A stretch of DNA of 64,000 nt from Streptomyces iconiensis (GTDB taxonomy: Bacteria > Actinomycetota > Actinomycetes > Streptomycetales > Streptomycetaceae): positions 124,001 to 188,000 of the forward strand of contig NZ_JANCPR020000006.1 in assembly GCF_028657195.3 (NCBI RefSeq). The letters are read 5' to 3'. The notes below the pieces were generated by a model, which did no database searches, was not told where the DNA came from, and was given only the letters and a program-made list of their open reading frames with translations. Made by a program: the position numbers and the translations under genes. This document shows, piece by piece, positions 8,498 to 17,751 of this stretch (the first letter of the stretch is position 1; each line of letters starts with the position of its first letter).

Positions 8498-9763
8498 TCA
8501 GGCGAGGTCTTCCACGAGCAGGTCGAGGGTCGCCTCCTCGTGCAGGGCGACATCGAGGGTGGCCATGGCAGGGGCCAGGCCAGGGTCCCAACTCGCCGCG
8601 ACAGGCGATCCCGCGAGGGAGAGCTGGGGGATGTCCTGGGCCTTCGTATGGGCGACCAGTTGTTCGTAGTCGTCGGCGGTCATGCGCCAAGGGCGGGCGC
8701 CGTACCGGCTGATGACGCGGTTGGCGAGAGTGATACCCGGCCAGTCGAAGTCGCCGTGATAGGCGAAGGCGCAACCCGCGGAGGCCAGCGCGTCGAGCAC
8801 GGTGAGCACGGCGGTACTCGCGTTACCTGAGGTGCACACGAGGGGCTCGGTGCACCGGGCGTCCGCTGCCGCTTCCACCACGTGCGGGTTCTCGCAGATG
8901 CGCACGAGCGTGCCCGGCGGCATGGAGAGGTGCGTGCGGCGCAGCTCCCGCAGCGTCAGGTGGGTCTCGACACCGTGAACAGCCCGCTCACGAAGGGCTT
9001 GCTCGCGCCAGCCGTCACCCTGTGGACGCAGACCGTAGGCGAGCACTGTGCTGGACACCTCGTCCGGGGTGACGGCCGCCAGACGCCACAGCGCGCGGCG
9101 CCCGGCTGCGTCCTCGGGAAGTTCGGTTCCGTGTGCGAGGGCTATTCCACGGAGTACGAGGCGAGTGAGCCAGGCCCCTTCGTCGAGCCCGTGTGCCGTT
9201 CCGGTCGTCTCGGCGGCCAGCTCTCCGCGCCCCCGCGTGCGGGGCGAGCCACCGGGGGCGAACAGCAGGGTCAGGATGTGGACCGCCTGGTGAAGTGTCC
9301 GTACGGCGGCCTCGGGCCCGACACCCTTGGGGATGCCGGCGCGGCGCAGGGCCTCGAACCACTGCGGAGTCCAGTCGGCCGACGCGAGTGGGGAGGACTC
9401 CACAGCGGAGGCGCAAGACGACCACACCTGGTCCCGGCGGGCTGCGGCCTCGGACCGGGCAGCCCGGCGGTCCACGAGGGTAGGGCCGAGTGCGTTCAGG
9501 ACCTCCACCAGCCCGCAGCCGGCGGAGGAGGCGCGCAACCGTGCGTCCAGCTGGTCCAGCCGTACGGTGACGGCTGTGCCTGTGAGGGTGCGGCCGAGGA
9601 GCAACGACAGGGCTTCCCGCTCCTGTTGGGCGAGCGGACTCAGCCGCAGCGAGCCTGCCGCCCGCAGGCCGTTGCTCTCCAGACGCTTCCGCACCGCCGC
9701 CCATAGCCCTGTCAGCCCTGGCCTGGTCAGCCAGTCTCCGGCCTGGGGCGGGAGCACGGTCAT
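8498..9763 (-). CDS. jetD: Wadjet type II JetD (DUF2399 Toprim-like nuclease subunit, TIGR02679)
   Basis: This is the predicted DNA-cleaving subunit of the Wadjet complex, 421 residues. The C-terminal third has a Toprim-like fold: Glu291 in ICENPHVV, then AYHGDFDWPG with Asp338 and Asp340, the acidic triad expected to bind metal. The N-terminal part corresponds to the DNA-binding arm domain of the TIGR02679 family. ATG 9763 overlaps the jetC stop as ATGA. It is the last of four coupled genes. Family knowledge: in characterised Wadjet systems JetD nicks or cuts circular plasmid DNA after SMC-driven loop extrusion; here that is by homology only. Confidence 0.88.
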   Translation of the reverse strand: MTVLPPQAGDWLTRPGLTGLWAAVRKRLESNGLRAAGSLRLSPLAQQEREALSLLLGRTLTGTAVTVRLDQLDARLRASSAGCGLVEVLNALGPTLVDRRAARSEAAARRDQVWSSCASAVESSPLASADWTPQWFEALRRAGIPKGVGPEAAVRTLHQAVHILTLLFAPGGSPRTRGRGELAAETTGTAHGLDEGAWLTRLVLRGIALAHGTELPEDAAGRRALWRLAAVTPDEVSSTVLAYGLRPQGDGWREQALRERAVHGVETHLTLRELRRTHLSMPPGTLVRICENPHVVEAAADARCTEPLVCTSGNASTAVLTVLDALASAGCAFAYHGDFDWPGITLANRVISRYGARPWRMTADDYEQLVAHTKAQDIPQLSLAGSPVAASWDPGLAPAMATLDVALHEEATLDLLVEDLA

Positions 9764-12700
9764 ACGGGCATCAGACGCCGGTGGCGCCCGTTCCAGGTGT
9801 AGTGGAGGCTGGCCACGCCCCGCACCCGGGAGTCCCGTAGGCACTCGTAGATGTGCAAGGAAGGCACTTCGGGCCAGTTCCCCATGAGCCGTTCGCTGGT
9901 GAGGACGAAGTCCAGGTCCAGATCGACCAGAATCCGGCCGAGCCGTCCGTGCGTGGGCTCATCGACCTTGGCGAAGGCGTCGTCCAGAAGGATCAGCCGT
10001 GGCGCGTGCGGCGTGCTCTCGCCGAGAGTCGTGAAGTGAGCGGCTGCGGCGGCGAACAGCACCAGATACGACAGCACGCGTTGCTCGCCCTGGCTGAGTC
10101 CTGTGCGCCCGGTGAGCTTGCGCTTGCGTCCGGGCGCCGCGTCGTCGACGACGTAGGTGTGGAAGCGGAACCAGTCGCGGTAGTCCAGTGCGGTACGCAG
10201 ATGAGCGGCGTATCCGGCGGACGGATCGGCCTTGCGCGCGTCTTCGATCCGGCGCTGCAGCACCTCACGCAGTTGCTCGCCCTGTTCCCTGGTACGGAGC
10301 CCTGAGGGGCTGCGCAGCAGTTCGACGGCGGCTCGTACGTCGGCGTCCACGTCCTCGTGGAGCCGCCACTGCAGCTCGATGCCCAGCCCATGGGAGGTGC
10401 GTACGGTGCTCAACGTGTCGTTGAGCGCGGCGACCAGGTTCGCCGCTGCGATGACCTGGGCCGAAAGGTGGTCACCCAGCTCCCCCGTGAGGAACCGCTG
10501 GAACACCTCCCGTTCGCGTTCGGTGAGCCGTCCCCGGGCCTCGGCAGCCTGCGCGGCGATCCGTTCTCCGACGAGGGCGACGTCGTGCGGGCCGTGATCG
10601 TCGACCAGGCGGCAGATCTTGACCCCCTCGTGCTCCTCAAGCTGGGCGTCGTATCCGCCGGCGAGCTGGTCGCGCAGCTCCGTGTGCCGGTTGAGCAGGG
10701 TGGTGTCGGAGATCTCGTGTCCGGCCGCGCCCAGCGCTTCGCGTACGGCGTCGGTGAACTCCTGGAGATGACGAATGCGCGTGCGAGCCTCGGCTCCAGC
10801 GTCGTCGATCGCACCGAACTGGGAAGGCGCAAGGGCAAGTTCAGCACCTCTGACCACATCCGGGCGGGCCACGATACGGCGCAGGACGCGCCCGGCGCCG
10901 ATGACCGACTTCTCCTGAGCCGTGAGCGCCTGGAGGTGCTGTTTCTCGTCCTCTTCTGCCCGTACCGCCCGGTCATGCAGGCCGGTCAGCTCTTCTCTGG
11001 TCGCGCGCAGCTGCCCATTCGCTGCCGCGATGCGCTGCTCGGTCGACTCCTCCCTGTTCAGGATGTCGTCCTCGGCGGCTCCGACGGCCTCTTCGAGTGT
11101 GCGAAGGGCCGTGCGCGCGGGGGCCAGCTCATCGATCCGGCGGCGGTACTGGCGCTCGGCTTCGAGGCGTTGCCCCTGAACGCGCTGGTACCCCTCGACC
11201 TCCACCCGACTGCCGATCAGCTCTTCAGCCGTACTGAGAACGGCCCGGCGGAGCCGTTGGACCGCGCCGCTGAGAGCGGTCAGCGAAGTGCGTACGAGGG
11301 AGAGGTCTTCCGACATGGCCGGCAGATCGTGGGCGCTGGCGGTGGCCTCGGCCTCAGCGCGGGCTGCGACCATACGTGCGCGCGCTGCCTCCGCTTCCCG
11401 CGCCGCCTTCTTCGCCTTCGCGGTCAGCTCTTTGCAGGCGCTCTCGGCGTCTTCCAGCCGCGCCCATGCGGTGGCAAGCAGACGTGCCCTCGGTAGCTCA
11501 CGCAGAGCGGTGGCCAACGCTTTGCGCTCTCCGTCGGCCTCGGCCAGCACGCACTCCTGGGCGGACAGACGCTGTTCCACTTCGTCGATCCGTCCGGAGA
11601 GTTCGGCGAGTTTCCGGCGGCGTGTTTCGGCCCGTACCGCGGCGCCGACGTACTCGGCGTTCTCTTTCGTGTGACGTCCTCGGGCAGCGCCCAGGCGCCA
11701 ACTCCCGTCGTACCACACAGCGCTCGCGGCCTCCGTCTCACCTGCCGGGGCGAGCGCGACGGCGGACAGCCCCCGCTCCACCTGTTCCCCGCTCAGAGCG
11801 CTCCCGGCGGGCACGACGGGGCGCAGCACGGTAGCCAGGGTCTGCCCTCCTGGGGCGGGAGATACCGGATCGAGCAGGGTGTCGCGGGTGCCGGCGTCGA
11901 GGAACGTGCCCTCGGTGGTGATCCAGGCATCCAGGAGCCCGCTCGCCTCCAAAGCGGCCTCCAGGCACGCGCGTTGGGAGTCGGAGACGGACTCGGCGAA
12001 GTCCACGACCTGGTAGAGCGCTGCCCCCGTTCCTGGCGCCCGCTCCGCCGCACGGTGGTGTGGAACGGGCGGCTGCGGGTCGGTGCGCTGTTCCCACTCC
12101 TGTTTCGCCCGTACGAGGCGGTCGCGCTCGTCCGTGGTCCGGCCGATGTCCAGAGCGAGGCCGTCCCGGCGGGCGGCCAGCTCCTCGGCGTACGGAGTCA
12201 GCAGCGAGCGGACGCGCTCCTCGACCTGAGCATCACAATCGGCGGCCAGCACGCGTTCATCGAAGGGCGCGTCCGGCGACGGAGCAAGACTGATCAGCGC
12301 CCGTACGGTGTCGAGTGAGGGCATGCCCGCGCCCCAGGAGCCGGGGCTCATACGGGTCAGCCACTCCGCGATGTCGCCGGCGTACTCCGCACTCTTCTCG
12401 GTCAGGGCCTGCTGGCATGCGTGCACCCCGGCTTCCGCGGTCTCTGCCGCCTCGTCCAGCCGTTCCCGTTCGGCATCCGCCCGAGCGGCTCCCGATTGAG
12501 CTTCCTGGGACCGGGCGATGAGGCGCTCCACCTCTGTGAGCATGCGAGACCGGTGCTTCGCCACGGATTGGCCATCCGCCAACTGCTGCTCCCACGAACG
12601 GAGTGCGGTCTCGGCGGCGTTCATGTCCACGGCGGTGACGTTCCCGTGTCGCAGGTGCTGCGTGTCTCCGTCGGGGCTCGTCAGTTCGGACTCGGTCGCG

Positions 12701-13995
12701 GGCGCCAGGACGGTCAGCGGGACGGAAGGGGCCTCGCCGAGATGGCTGTGTGCGATGCCGGCTCTTTCGGCCTCGGACACCACATCCCGGTGCTCGTCCG
12801 CCAGCGCGCGGAACCGGCCGCCGAAGCGGTTGCTGCCCTGAGCGAGCACGTCCTTCGCGGATTCCTCGGCGCTGTGGCTGCTCAGCAGCGAGGTATGGGC
12901 CGAATCCGCCGCGGCGTGCAGTGCCCTCACCGTCCTGCGGCGTTCGGCCAGGTCTTCCAGACTCCGGTAGCTGTCGCTCGCGTGCAGGGCTTCCAACTCG
13001 GCGCGCGCGCCGTCCAGTTCGTCCTGCAGCGACGCCAGTCGTACTTCCGTCTCGGACTCCTGCTGTGTGAGGCTCGCCGTCGTCTTCACGGCGTCCCCTG
13101 CGGCCCTGCGCCGTTGTGCGAGCAGCTCCAGCTCCTTGCGGACGTCGTCGGCGTTCCGGCGCAGCACGCCCCTCAGATATCCGCTGTAGCTGCTGAGGAA
13201 GGTACGCAACGCGTCGTCGGTGCGCTCAAGGCGTCCCAGCTGGTCCCGTACGGCATCCAGGTCGTGGAGATTGCGAGCGACCTTCTCGACGATCTCTTCG
13301 TCCAGCCCGGGAAGTGTCTCGCTCAGCAAGGAGATCAGCCCGCCGGATTCGATCCGGTCTCCGACCGTAGGGCGCCGCAGCCTGTGCAACAGCTGGGTGA
13401 GGTTGCGGTAGCGCGTGCTCTCGGTGATACCGAAGAGCTTCCGGGCCACACGGGCCCGGTGTTCCACGGCGTGTTCCGTCACGTTGGCAGGGCCGACAGC
13501 TTCCTTCAGCGCGTCGATGGGCAACGGCTTGCCGGCGTCCACCAGAGAGAGGCCCTCTCCCGCACGCAGAGAGGTGATGAAGAAGAACGGGGCTGCCTTC
13601 TTAGTCGACTGCGAGGCGCGAAGGGCGGCGCCGAGAGTGACGAAACTGTCGCTTCCGTCCCCTGCGCTCCTGTGGAACTCGACCCAGAGGTACCCGAGCC
13701 GGTTGGTTCCCTGGAAGCCGTCGAGCATGAGCCAGGCGAGCGTGGTCCGGCCCGTGCCGGTGGCGTCCAGGGCGCGGGCGTCGCCGTCCAGCAGGTACGG
13801 GAGCAGCATTTCCAGGGCTTTGGACTTACCGGCGCCGTTCTTGCCGCGCAGCAGGAGCCGGCCGTCTCCGAAGAGGAACTCCTGCTGGTCGTACTGCCAC
13901 ACGTTGACGATGCCGGCGCGATGCAGCCGGTAGCGCGAGCCGGGCGAGTGCGAGGACCGCTGGAGCGGGATGGGCGCACTGCTGAGGGGCGTCAT
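9760..13995 (-). CDS. jetC: Wadjet type II JetC (SMC-like ATPase, TIGR02680 family)
   Basis: This is the SMC/MukB-like motor of Wadjet, 1411 residues. Walker A is GKNGAGKS (51-58), with the preceding FLFGDGRLLLRG typical of the family. Two long heptad-rich coiled coils flank a central hinge region. Near the C-terminus the ABC signature LSQGEQ and Walker B LILLDDAFAKVD (roughly residues 1310-1345) complete the head. ATG 13995 overlaps the jetB stop as ATGA, and the gene ends in an ATGA overlap with jetD. The length fits the family. No frameshift or lost catalytic residue is seen, so the ATPase is probably active. Confidence 0.92.
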   Translation of the reverse strand: MTPLSSAPIPLQRSSHSPGSRYRLHRAGIVNVWQYDQQEFLFGDGRLLLRGKNGAGKSKALEMLLPYLLDGDARALDATGTGRTTLAWLMLDGFQGTNRLGYLWVEFHRSAGDGSDSFVTLGAALRASQSTKKAAPFFFITSLRAGEGLSLVDAGKPLPIDALKEAVGPANVTEHAVEHRARVARKLFGITESTRYRNLTQLLHRLRRPTVGDRIESGGLISLLSETLPGLDEEIVEKVARNLHDLDAVRDQLGRLERTDDALRTFLSSYSGYLRGVLRRNADDVRKELELLAQRRRAAGDAVKTTASLTQQESETEVRLASLQDELDGARAELEALHASDSYRSLEDLAERRRTVRALHAAADSAHTSLLSSHSAEESAKDVLAQGSNRFGGRFRALADEHRDVVSEAERAGIAHSHLGEAPSVPLTVLAPATESELTSPDGDTQHLRHGNVTAVDMNAAETALRSWEQQLADGQSVAKHRSRMLTEVERLIARSQEAQSGAARADAERERLDEAAETAEAGVHACQQALTEKSAEYAGDIAEWLTRMSPGSWGAGMPSLDTVRALISLAPSPDAPFDERVLAADCDAQVEERVRSLLTPYAEELAARRDGLALDIGRTTDERDRLVRAKQEWEQRTDPQPPVPHHRAAERAPGTGAALYQVVDFAESVSDSQRACLEAALEASGLLDAWITTEGTFLDAGTRDTLLDPVSPAPGGQTLATVLRPVVPAGSALSGEQVERGLSAVALAPAGETEAASAVWYDGSWRLGAARGRHTKENAEYVGAAVRAETRRRKLAELSGRIDEVEQRLSAQECVLAEADGERKALATALRELPRARLLATAWARLEDAESACKELTAKAKKAAREAEAARARMVAARAEAEATASAHDLPAMSEDLSLVRTSLTALSGAVQRLRRAVLSTAEELIGSRVEVEGYQRVQGQRLEAERQYRRRIDELAPARTALRTLEEAVGAAEDDILNREESTEQRIAAANGQLRATREELTGLHDRAVRAEEDEKQHLQALTAQEKSVIGAGRVLRRIVARPDVVRGAELALAPSQFGAIDDAGAEARTRIRHLQEFTDAVREALGAAGHEISDTTLLNRHTELRDQLAGGYDAQLEEHEGVKICRLVDDHGPHDVALVGERIAAQAAEARGRLTEREREVFQRFLTGELGDHLSAQVIAAANLVAALNDTLSTVRTSHGLGIELQWRLHEDVDADVRAAVELLRSPSGLRTREQGEQLREVLQRRIEDARKADPSAGYAAHLRTALDYRDWFRFHTYVVDDAAPGRKRKLTGRTGLSQGEQRVLSYLVLFAAAAAHFTTLGESTPHAPRLILLDDAFAKVDEPTHGRLGRILVDLDLDFVLTSERLMGNWPEVPSLHIYECLRDSRVRGVASLHYTWNGRHRRLMPV

Positions 13996-15317
13996 AGCGG
14001 CAGCTCCTGCTGGGTGACAGAGCCTGGCTGCGTGGCAGCGGCCTTGCGTACGGTGACGTGCGGGGAATAGCGGGAAGCCGCAGCGAGCAGCACCCATCCG
14101 ATACCGGCCCCCCGGGCTCCGGAGACGTCGGTGACGGGTCGTCCATCGGGGGCAGCCTCTGGATACCTCGGCGGCAGCCCTTCTCCCGCGGAGCGGAGCG
14201 GGTACCGGGGTGCCACCAGCTGCATCCTGACCAGCAGGTCCAGTACCGCGTCCCGTAGTTCGGGAAGGTCCTCGACGTAGCCGCGCTGCCAGTTGCCTCG
14301 CCGACCGTACTCCTCGACAAGTCCGGCGAGAGTACGCTCCACCAGTCCTTCCGGTATGGGTACCCCGACCACCAGTTCGCCCCCGGTGGCAGGGTGTCCT
14401 GGCCGCTCCGGTCGCAACCGGTCGACCAGCCGCTCCACCAGGAGCAGAGCAGCCTGCGCGACGGTGCCCGTGCCCGGAAGGCGGAGGTCGGTCAGCTCGT
14501 CCTCCGGGTCCACCAGCGCGACGCCCTCGGCCCGGATTTCGGCCTCCAGGCCGAGCAGTTCGGAGAACGCCTGGGCCTCACGGCGCTGCCGGGTCCGCAG
14601 CCAGTCACGCTCGCTGTCGGTCAGCTCGTCGAGGTAGACGACCGGCGTCTCCACCAGCTTGCGCCTGACGTACGTACGCGGGCCTCCGAACCCCGGGTCA
14701 GCGCCCCGCCGCACCAGGTCAGCGCCGTCCCGGCTCTGTGCGAGAGGCCCGGCGACGAGGGCACGTGCGACCTCACGGTCCACCGTCAACAGGGCCTCGC
14801 CCGCGTCCTCATGGGCGACCGCGGCGACGCTGCCGTCCGTCTCGACCAGCGCACCCCAGTCGACCAGTTGTCTCAAGGCCGCAGCCAGGGTTCGCTTCTC
14901 CGCTTGCCGGCCCGTTCCTTCCAGTTCGATCCCGGCGTCTGCCGCGGCGGCCTTCAGATCCGCGACGAGCCGGGAGAGCAGCATCTGTTCCGGAGCGGTG
15001 ACCAGCACGGAAAGCGCCAGCGCGAGGCATGCGTAGGTCCGAGGTGTGAAGGGGGTGCCGGTGGAGCGCACGAGCCGGTGCCCCGACCGGTGGCCCAGAC
15101 CCGCTTTGAACAGCCGTGCGTATCCCGTGTCCACCAACAACTGGTAGCCGAGAACCTGTTGGAACCGCTGTGCCAGCCACTCGGCATGCCTGCGGATGAG
15201 CGGGAACAGATCGGCGTGCCGGCCCTTTGCCGTCACCAGCGGATGAGCCAGCAGCAGCCGGGCCGCGCTCCGGCGCTCGGCGGCGAGGGCGACATCGTGA
15301 GCAGAGGGAACGGTCAC
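13992..15317 (-). CDS. jetB: Wadjet type II JetB (DUF2398, TIGR02678 family)
   Basis: This 441-residue protein contains winged-helix-like segments, for instance the stretch around TLAAALRQLVDWGALVETDGSV (about residues 145-166). It matches the DUF2398/TIGR02678 family, the KITE-like subunit that sits with the kleisin-like JetA on the SMC heads. It begins at ATG 15317 inside the jetA stop (ATGA) and ends in the jetC start (ATGA), so all three are translationally coupled. No catalytic motif is expected. The assignment rests on recognition of the family and on the unmistakable neighbours. Confidence 0.87.
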   Translation of the reverse strand: MTVPSAHDVALAAERRSAARLLLAHPLVTAKGRHADLFPLIRRHAEWLAQRFQQVLGYQLLVDTGYARLFKAGLGHRSGHRLVRSTGTPFTPRTYACLALALSVLVTAPEQMLLSRLVADLKAAAADAGIELEGTGRQAEKRTLAAALRQLVDWGALVETDGSVAAVAHEDAGEALLTVDREVARALVAGPLAQSRDGADLVRRGADPGFGGPRTYVRRKLVETPVVYLDELTDSERDWLRTRQRREAQAFSELLGLEAEIRAEGVALVDPEDELTDLRLPGTGTVAQAALLLVERLVDRLRPERPGHPATGGELVVGVPIPEGLVERTLAGLVEEYGRRGNWQRGYVEDLPELRDAVLDLLVRMQLVAPRYPLRSAGEGLPPRYPEAAPDGRPVTDVSGARGAGIGWVLLAAASRYSPHVTVRKAAATQPGSVTQQELPL

Positions 15318-16936
15318 GACGTACTCACCCCTGTGCGTGCCGCGCCCTGGACGGCATCCAGGAGACCTTCGACGGTCACGTCCAATTCCTCCAGCGACAG
15401 GTCGCCGTCGACCGAGTGGAGAACCGTGCTGCTATGGGGCGTCCGCCGGACCGTGAGCCGGATTCCGAGTTCCGCTTCCTCTGTCCAGGCCCCGTCGATC
15501 TCGAATGCGCCGTCCGCGCGGGTGCCGCCTTCCTGACCTCGCAGCAGTTGCGCGTTCCCCAGCGCACCGGCCAGTAACTCCAATAGAAGGGCCAACGCGG
15601 GCGAAGTGAGCCGGGCACGCGCGAAATTGCCCGATGCACCGCGCAGTTCGTCAGCGGCTGCCTGCCGGGCCGTAGCCCGCTCCCGCGCTTCCCGTTGCAG
15701 CAATTGCTTCTGCTCGGCATGGTCCTCCACCGACGACGTACGGCCACGCTGCGCGCGGCTGCCCCGTTCGCGCAGCGCCACCGGAACCTCAACCACGGGC
15801 CCCGTCCACCAACTGGTGTGGGCGGGTACTGCCTCGTCGACCTCTGGCGGCACGCCCAGGTGCCGGGCGCCGTACAGGCCGAAGGCAGCGACCGCGATGT
15901 CGTGCGCGTCCTCCGGAGTCGCCTGATCGAACCAGCGAGCCAGCTTCAGCAGGTCGTTGCGCCGTGACATCTCTCCCGACGCCGAACGCAACATCCGCTT
16001 GGCGTTGGCCAGAAGAGACTGCAAGGCACGCATCGTGGCATCCCTGAGCTGGTCCACCTGGCTTCCTTGGCCATCAACATCGGTGAACCAGCCCCGCAGT
16101 CCTTCCCAGTCCGTGAGTTCACGGCCCCGGCTGCGCTGTACCCGGGTATCCGGAAGCCCCTCCACCGCGACGGACAGGCCGCCCGATGCGGCGTCGATGC
16201 GCGCCAGTAGCGCAGGCAGTTCCGGCCACAGCACGTCGAGCGTGGAGGCAATCCGTGGAGCCCGGAAGGACACCTCCTCGGTGATCGCCTCCACATAGTC
16301 CAAGAGCAGGTCCTTGAAGCCGTGATACTCCGCGCTGTCCAGGTCGTACCGGGCCAGCACCTGCCCCAGGTAGGCATAGAAGTCGCGGATGGAATCCGCG
16401 AACTCGGTGAACTGCACGAACAGCGTGCTGATGCGCTCCAGCGCCTCCTGAGGATTCGCACCACCTGGCCGTTGAACGAGTTCGGTCAGCTCCCGCAACC
16501 CCCGTTCGACCAGCGCCAGCAGCTCGCTGCTGACCTCGCGCGCCGCATCCGCCCCTGCCAGCACCTCATCGGCATCCCGCTGGATCCGCTCCCCGATCTT
16601 GGACAACTGATAGCGGGACCGGGCACGTTGATACTCGCGGATGCTGGATGCCGTAACGGTGTGACTGCTGCGCAGCAGATTCCCCCAGCCGGTCAGCTGT
16701 TCCAACCGCGCTGCCAGCTGCTCCGCATCCAGACCGGCCGCCGCGCCCGCGGTCCCCTCCAACTTCGCCAGCACATCTGGGACCGATAGATCTGTCAGCA
16801 ACGTCATGCAGAACACCCGCATGATCCCCACATATTCAAGACGCTCGGGAGCGCTCAAATACGAGTACGTATTGAGCCGCTTCCACACCTCTCCACCGCC
16901 GACCCCCTGAGCCGACTCCAGCCCCTGTTCCGCCAT
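15314..16936 (-). CDS. jetA: Wadjet type II JetA (DUF2397, TIGR02677 family)
   Basis: This is the first gene of the Wadjet operon, 540 residues. The N-terminus VWKRLNTYSYLSAPERLEYVGIMR is characteristic of DUF2397/TIGR02677 proteins, the kleisin-like component bridging the SMC heads. The body is helical and the C-terminal 150 residues include Arg/Glu-rich helices. ATG 16936 was chosen because family similarity starts there; upstream in-frame sequence is compositionally unlike the protein. No clear ribosome site precedes it. The operon promoter must lie in 16937-17540. Confidence 0.88.
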   Translation of the reverse strand: MAEQGLESAQGVGGGEVWKRLNTYSYLSAPERLEYVGIMRVFCMTLLTDLSVPDVLAKLEGTAGAAAGLDAEQLAARLEQLTGWGNLLRSSHTVTASSIREYQRARSRYQLSKIGERIQRDADEVLAGADAAREVSSELLALVERGLRELTELVQRPGGANPQEALERISTLFVQFTEFADSIRDFYAYLGQVLARYDLDSAEYHGFKDLLLDYVEAITEEVSFRAPRIASTLDVLWPELPALLARIDAASGGLSVAVEGLPDTRVQRSRGRELTDWEGLRGWFTDVDGQGSQVDQLRDATMRALQSLLANAKRMLRSASGEMSRRNDLLKLARWFDQATPEDAHDIAVAAFGLYGARHLGVPPEVDEAVPAHTSWWTGPVVEVPVALRERGSRAQRGRTSSVEDHAEQKQLLQREARERATARQAAADELRGASGNFARARLTSPALALLLELLAGALGNAQLLRGQEGGTRADGAFEIDGAWTEEAELGIRLTVRRTPHSSTVLHSVDGDLSLEELDVTVEGLLDAVQGAARTGVSTS

Positions 16937-17540
16937 GACCACGAGGCTACGTATCCCCGCTGACAACGGGGCAACCGGACCGAATGTGACCGAGGACTGA
17001 CGCTGAAGCGTCGTAGATGCCCTGGCGACAACGACTCCGACGCGGTGCCGAGCCGAGCCGCCGCCCACCAGTCCGTGCACCACTGCCGCCCGCCAGGCCA
17101 GACCCTGAGGAAGCCACCGCATCCAGCCGCCGGCTCACCGGTTTTCTGGTCGTCCCCCTCCGGCACATGGTTCTCCCCGGTCCTGCGCCGCAGGTTCTCC
17201 ACGTCAGTCAGGATGCCGACCAGCAGTGTGTGCAGGTCGTCCAGTTGATCCACTGGGACGATCGGAGTGTGGTCCCCGACCTCCGGCTCCAGCGCGGGCA
17301 GGTGGCCGCGGAGGACAGCCGAGGAGGAGGTCCCGAGCTGGGAGCAGGACGAGGCGGCTCTGCTCGGGGAGTGAGGGGGCCTGGAGCAGTGACTGTCACC
17401 GCGCGCAGCAGCCAGGTTTGCTGCTGCGCAAGTCTTGAAACGACCTGAGCCGGACAAGGCGGGAGCCCTTGCAAGCTCGTCCGGGAGAGCCCGGACCAAG
17501 GCCCGCTCCAGGCTTCTCCCAAACGATCCCCGGAAACGAG
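16937..17540. other. Non-coding gap between tRNA-Pro and the Wadjet operon; possible decayed ORF
   Basis: No intact gene is seen in this stretch of about 600 bp. On the minus strand around 17120-17330 one frame reads like real protein (LRGHLPALEPEVGDHTP..., then VDQLDDLHTLLVGILTDVENLRRRTGE). It lacks a convincing start and runs into low-complexity sequence, so it may be the remnant of a small regulatory or plasmid-associated protein. The jet operon promoter should also be here, but I could not pick out -10/-35 boxes. Confidence 0.4.
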
Positions 17541-17577
17541 TCAGGGGCCCGATCCGCAATGCGGATCAGGCCCCTGA
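17541..17577 (-). terminator. Stem-loop terminator of tRNA-Pro
   Basis: Arms of 18 bp (GTCAGGGGCC... and its near-perfect complement, one G-T pair) flank an AAT loop, directly downstream of the tRNA 3' end on the minus strand. No long T run follows, as is common in Streptomyces. Confidence 0.85.
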
Positions 17578-17593
17578 CCTGGTACTTCTCTGT

Positions 17594-17667
17594 CGGGGTG
17601 GCGGGATTTGAACCCACGACCTCTTCGTCCCGAACGAAGCGCGCTGCCAAGCTGCGCTACACCCCGA
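17594..17667 (-). tRNA. tRNA-Pro(CGG)
   Basis: Reading the minus strand, a complete cloverleaf is visible. The acceptor strand CGGGGTG pairs with CACCCCG, the D arm contains AGCGCAGCTTGGCAGCGC, the anticodon arm is CTTCG-TTCGGGA-CGAAG with anticodon CGG, and the T arm contains GGTTCAAATCC. CCA is not encoded. It stands alone and marks one border of the defence block. Confidence 0.95.
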
Positions 17668-17751
17668 AGCAACGTCGACTACTTTAGCCCAGCTGAGCGC
17701 TGAGGCGAAATCCGGTTTCGGGTCGGGGGTACGGCCGCGGGGCCGGGGTGA

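Noticed and set aside
6094..8712. Long open frame of about 870 codons on the plus strand, opposite the STAND gene
   Set aside because: It is antisense to a protein with clear NB-ARC motifs, has no family resemblance, and is the expected by-product of G/C-biased third codon positions.
12421..14070. Plus-strand open frame opposite jetC
   Set aside because: No recognisable domain; jetC has intact ABC motifs in the same stretch.
17594..17667. tRNA-Pro as an active attachment site
   Set aside because: I found no second copy of the tRNA 3' end and no integrase within the window.
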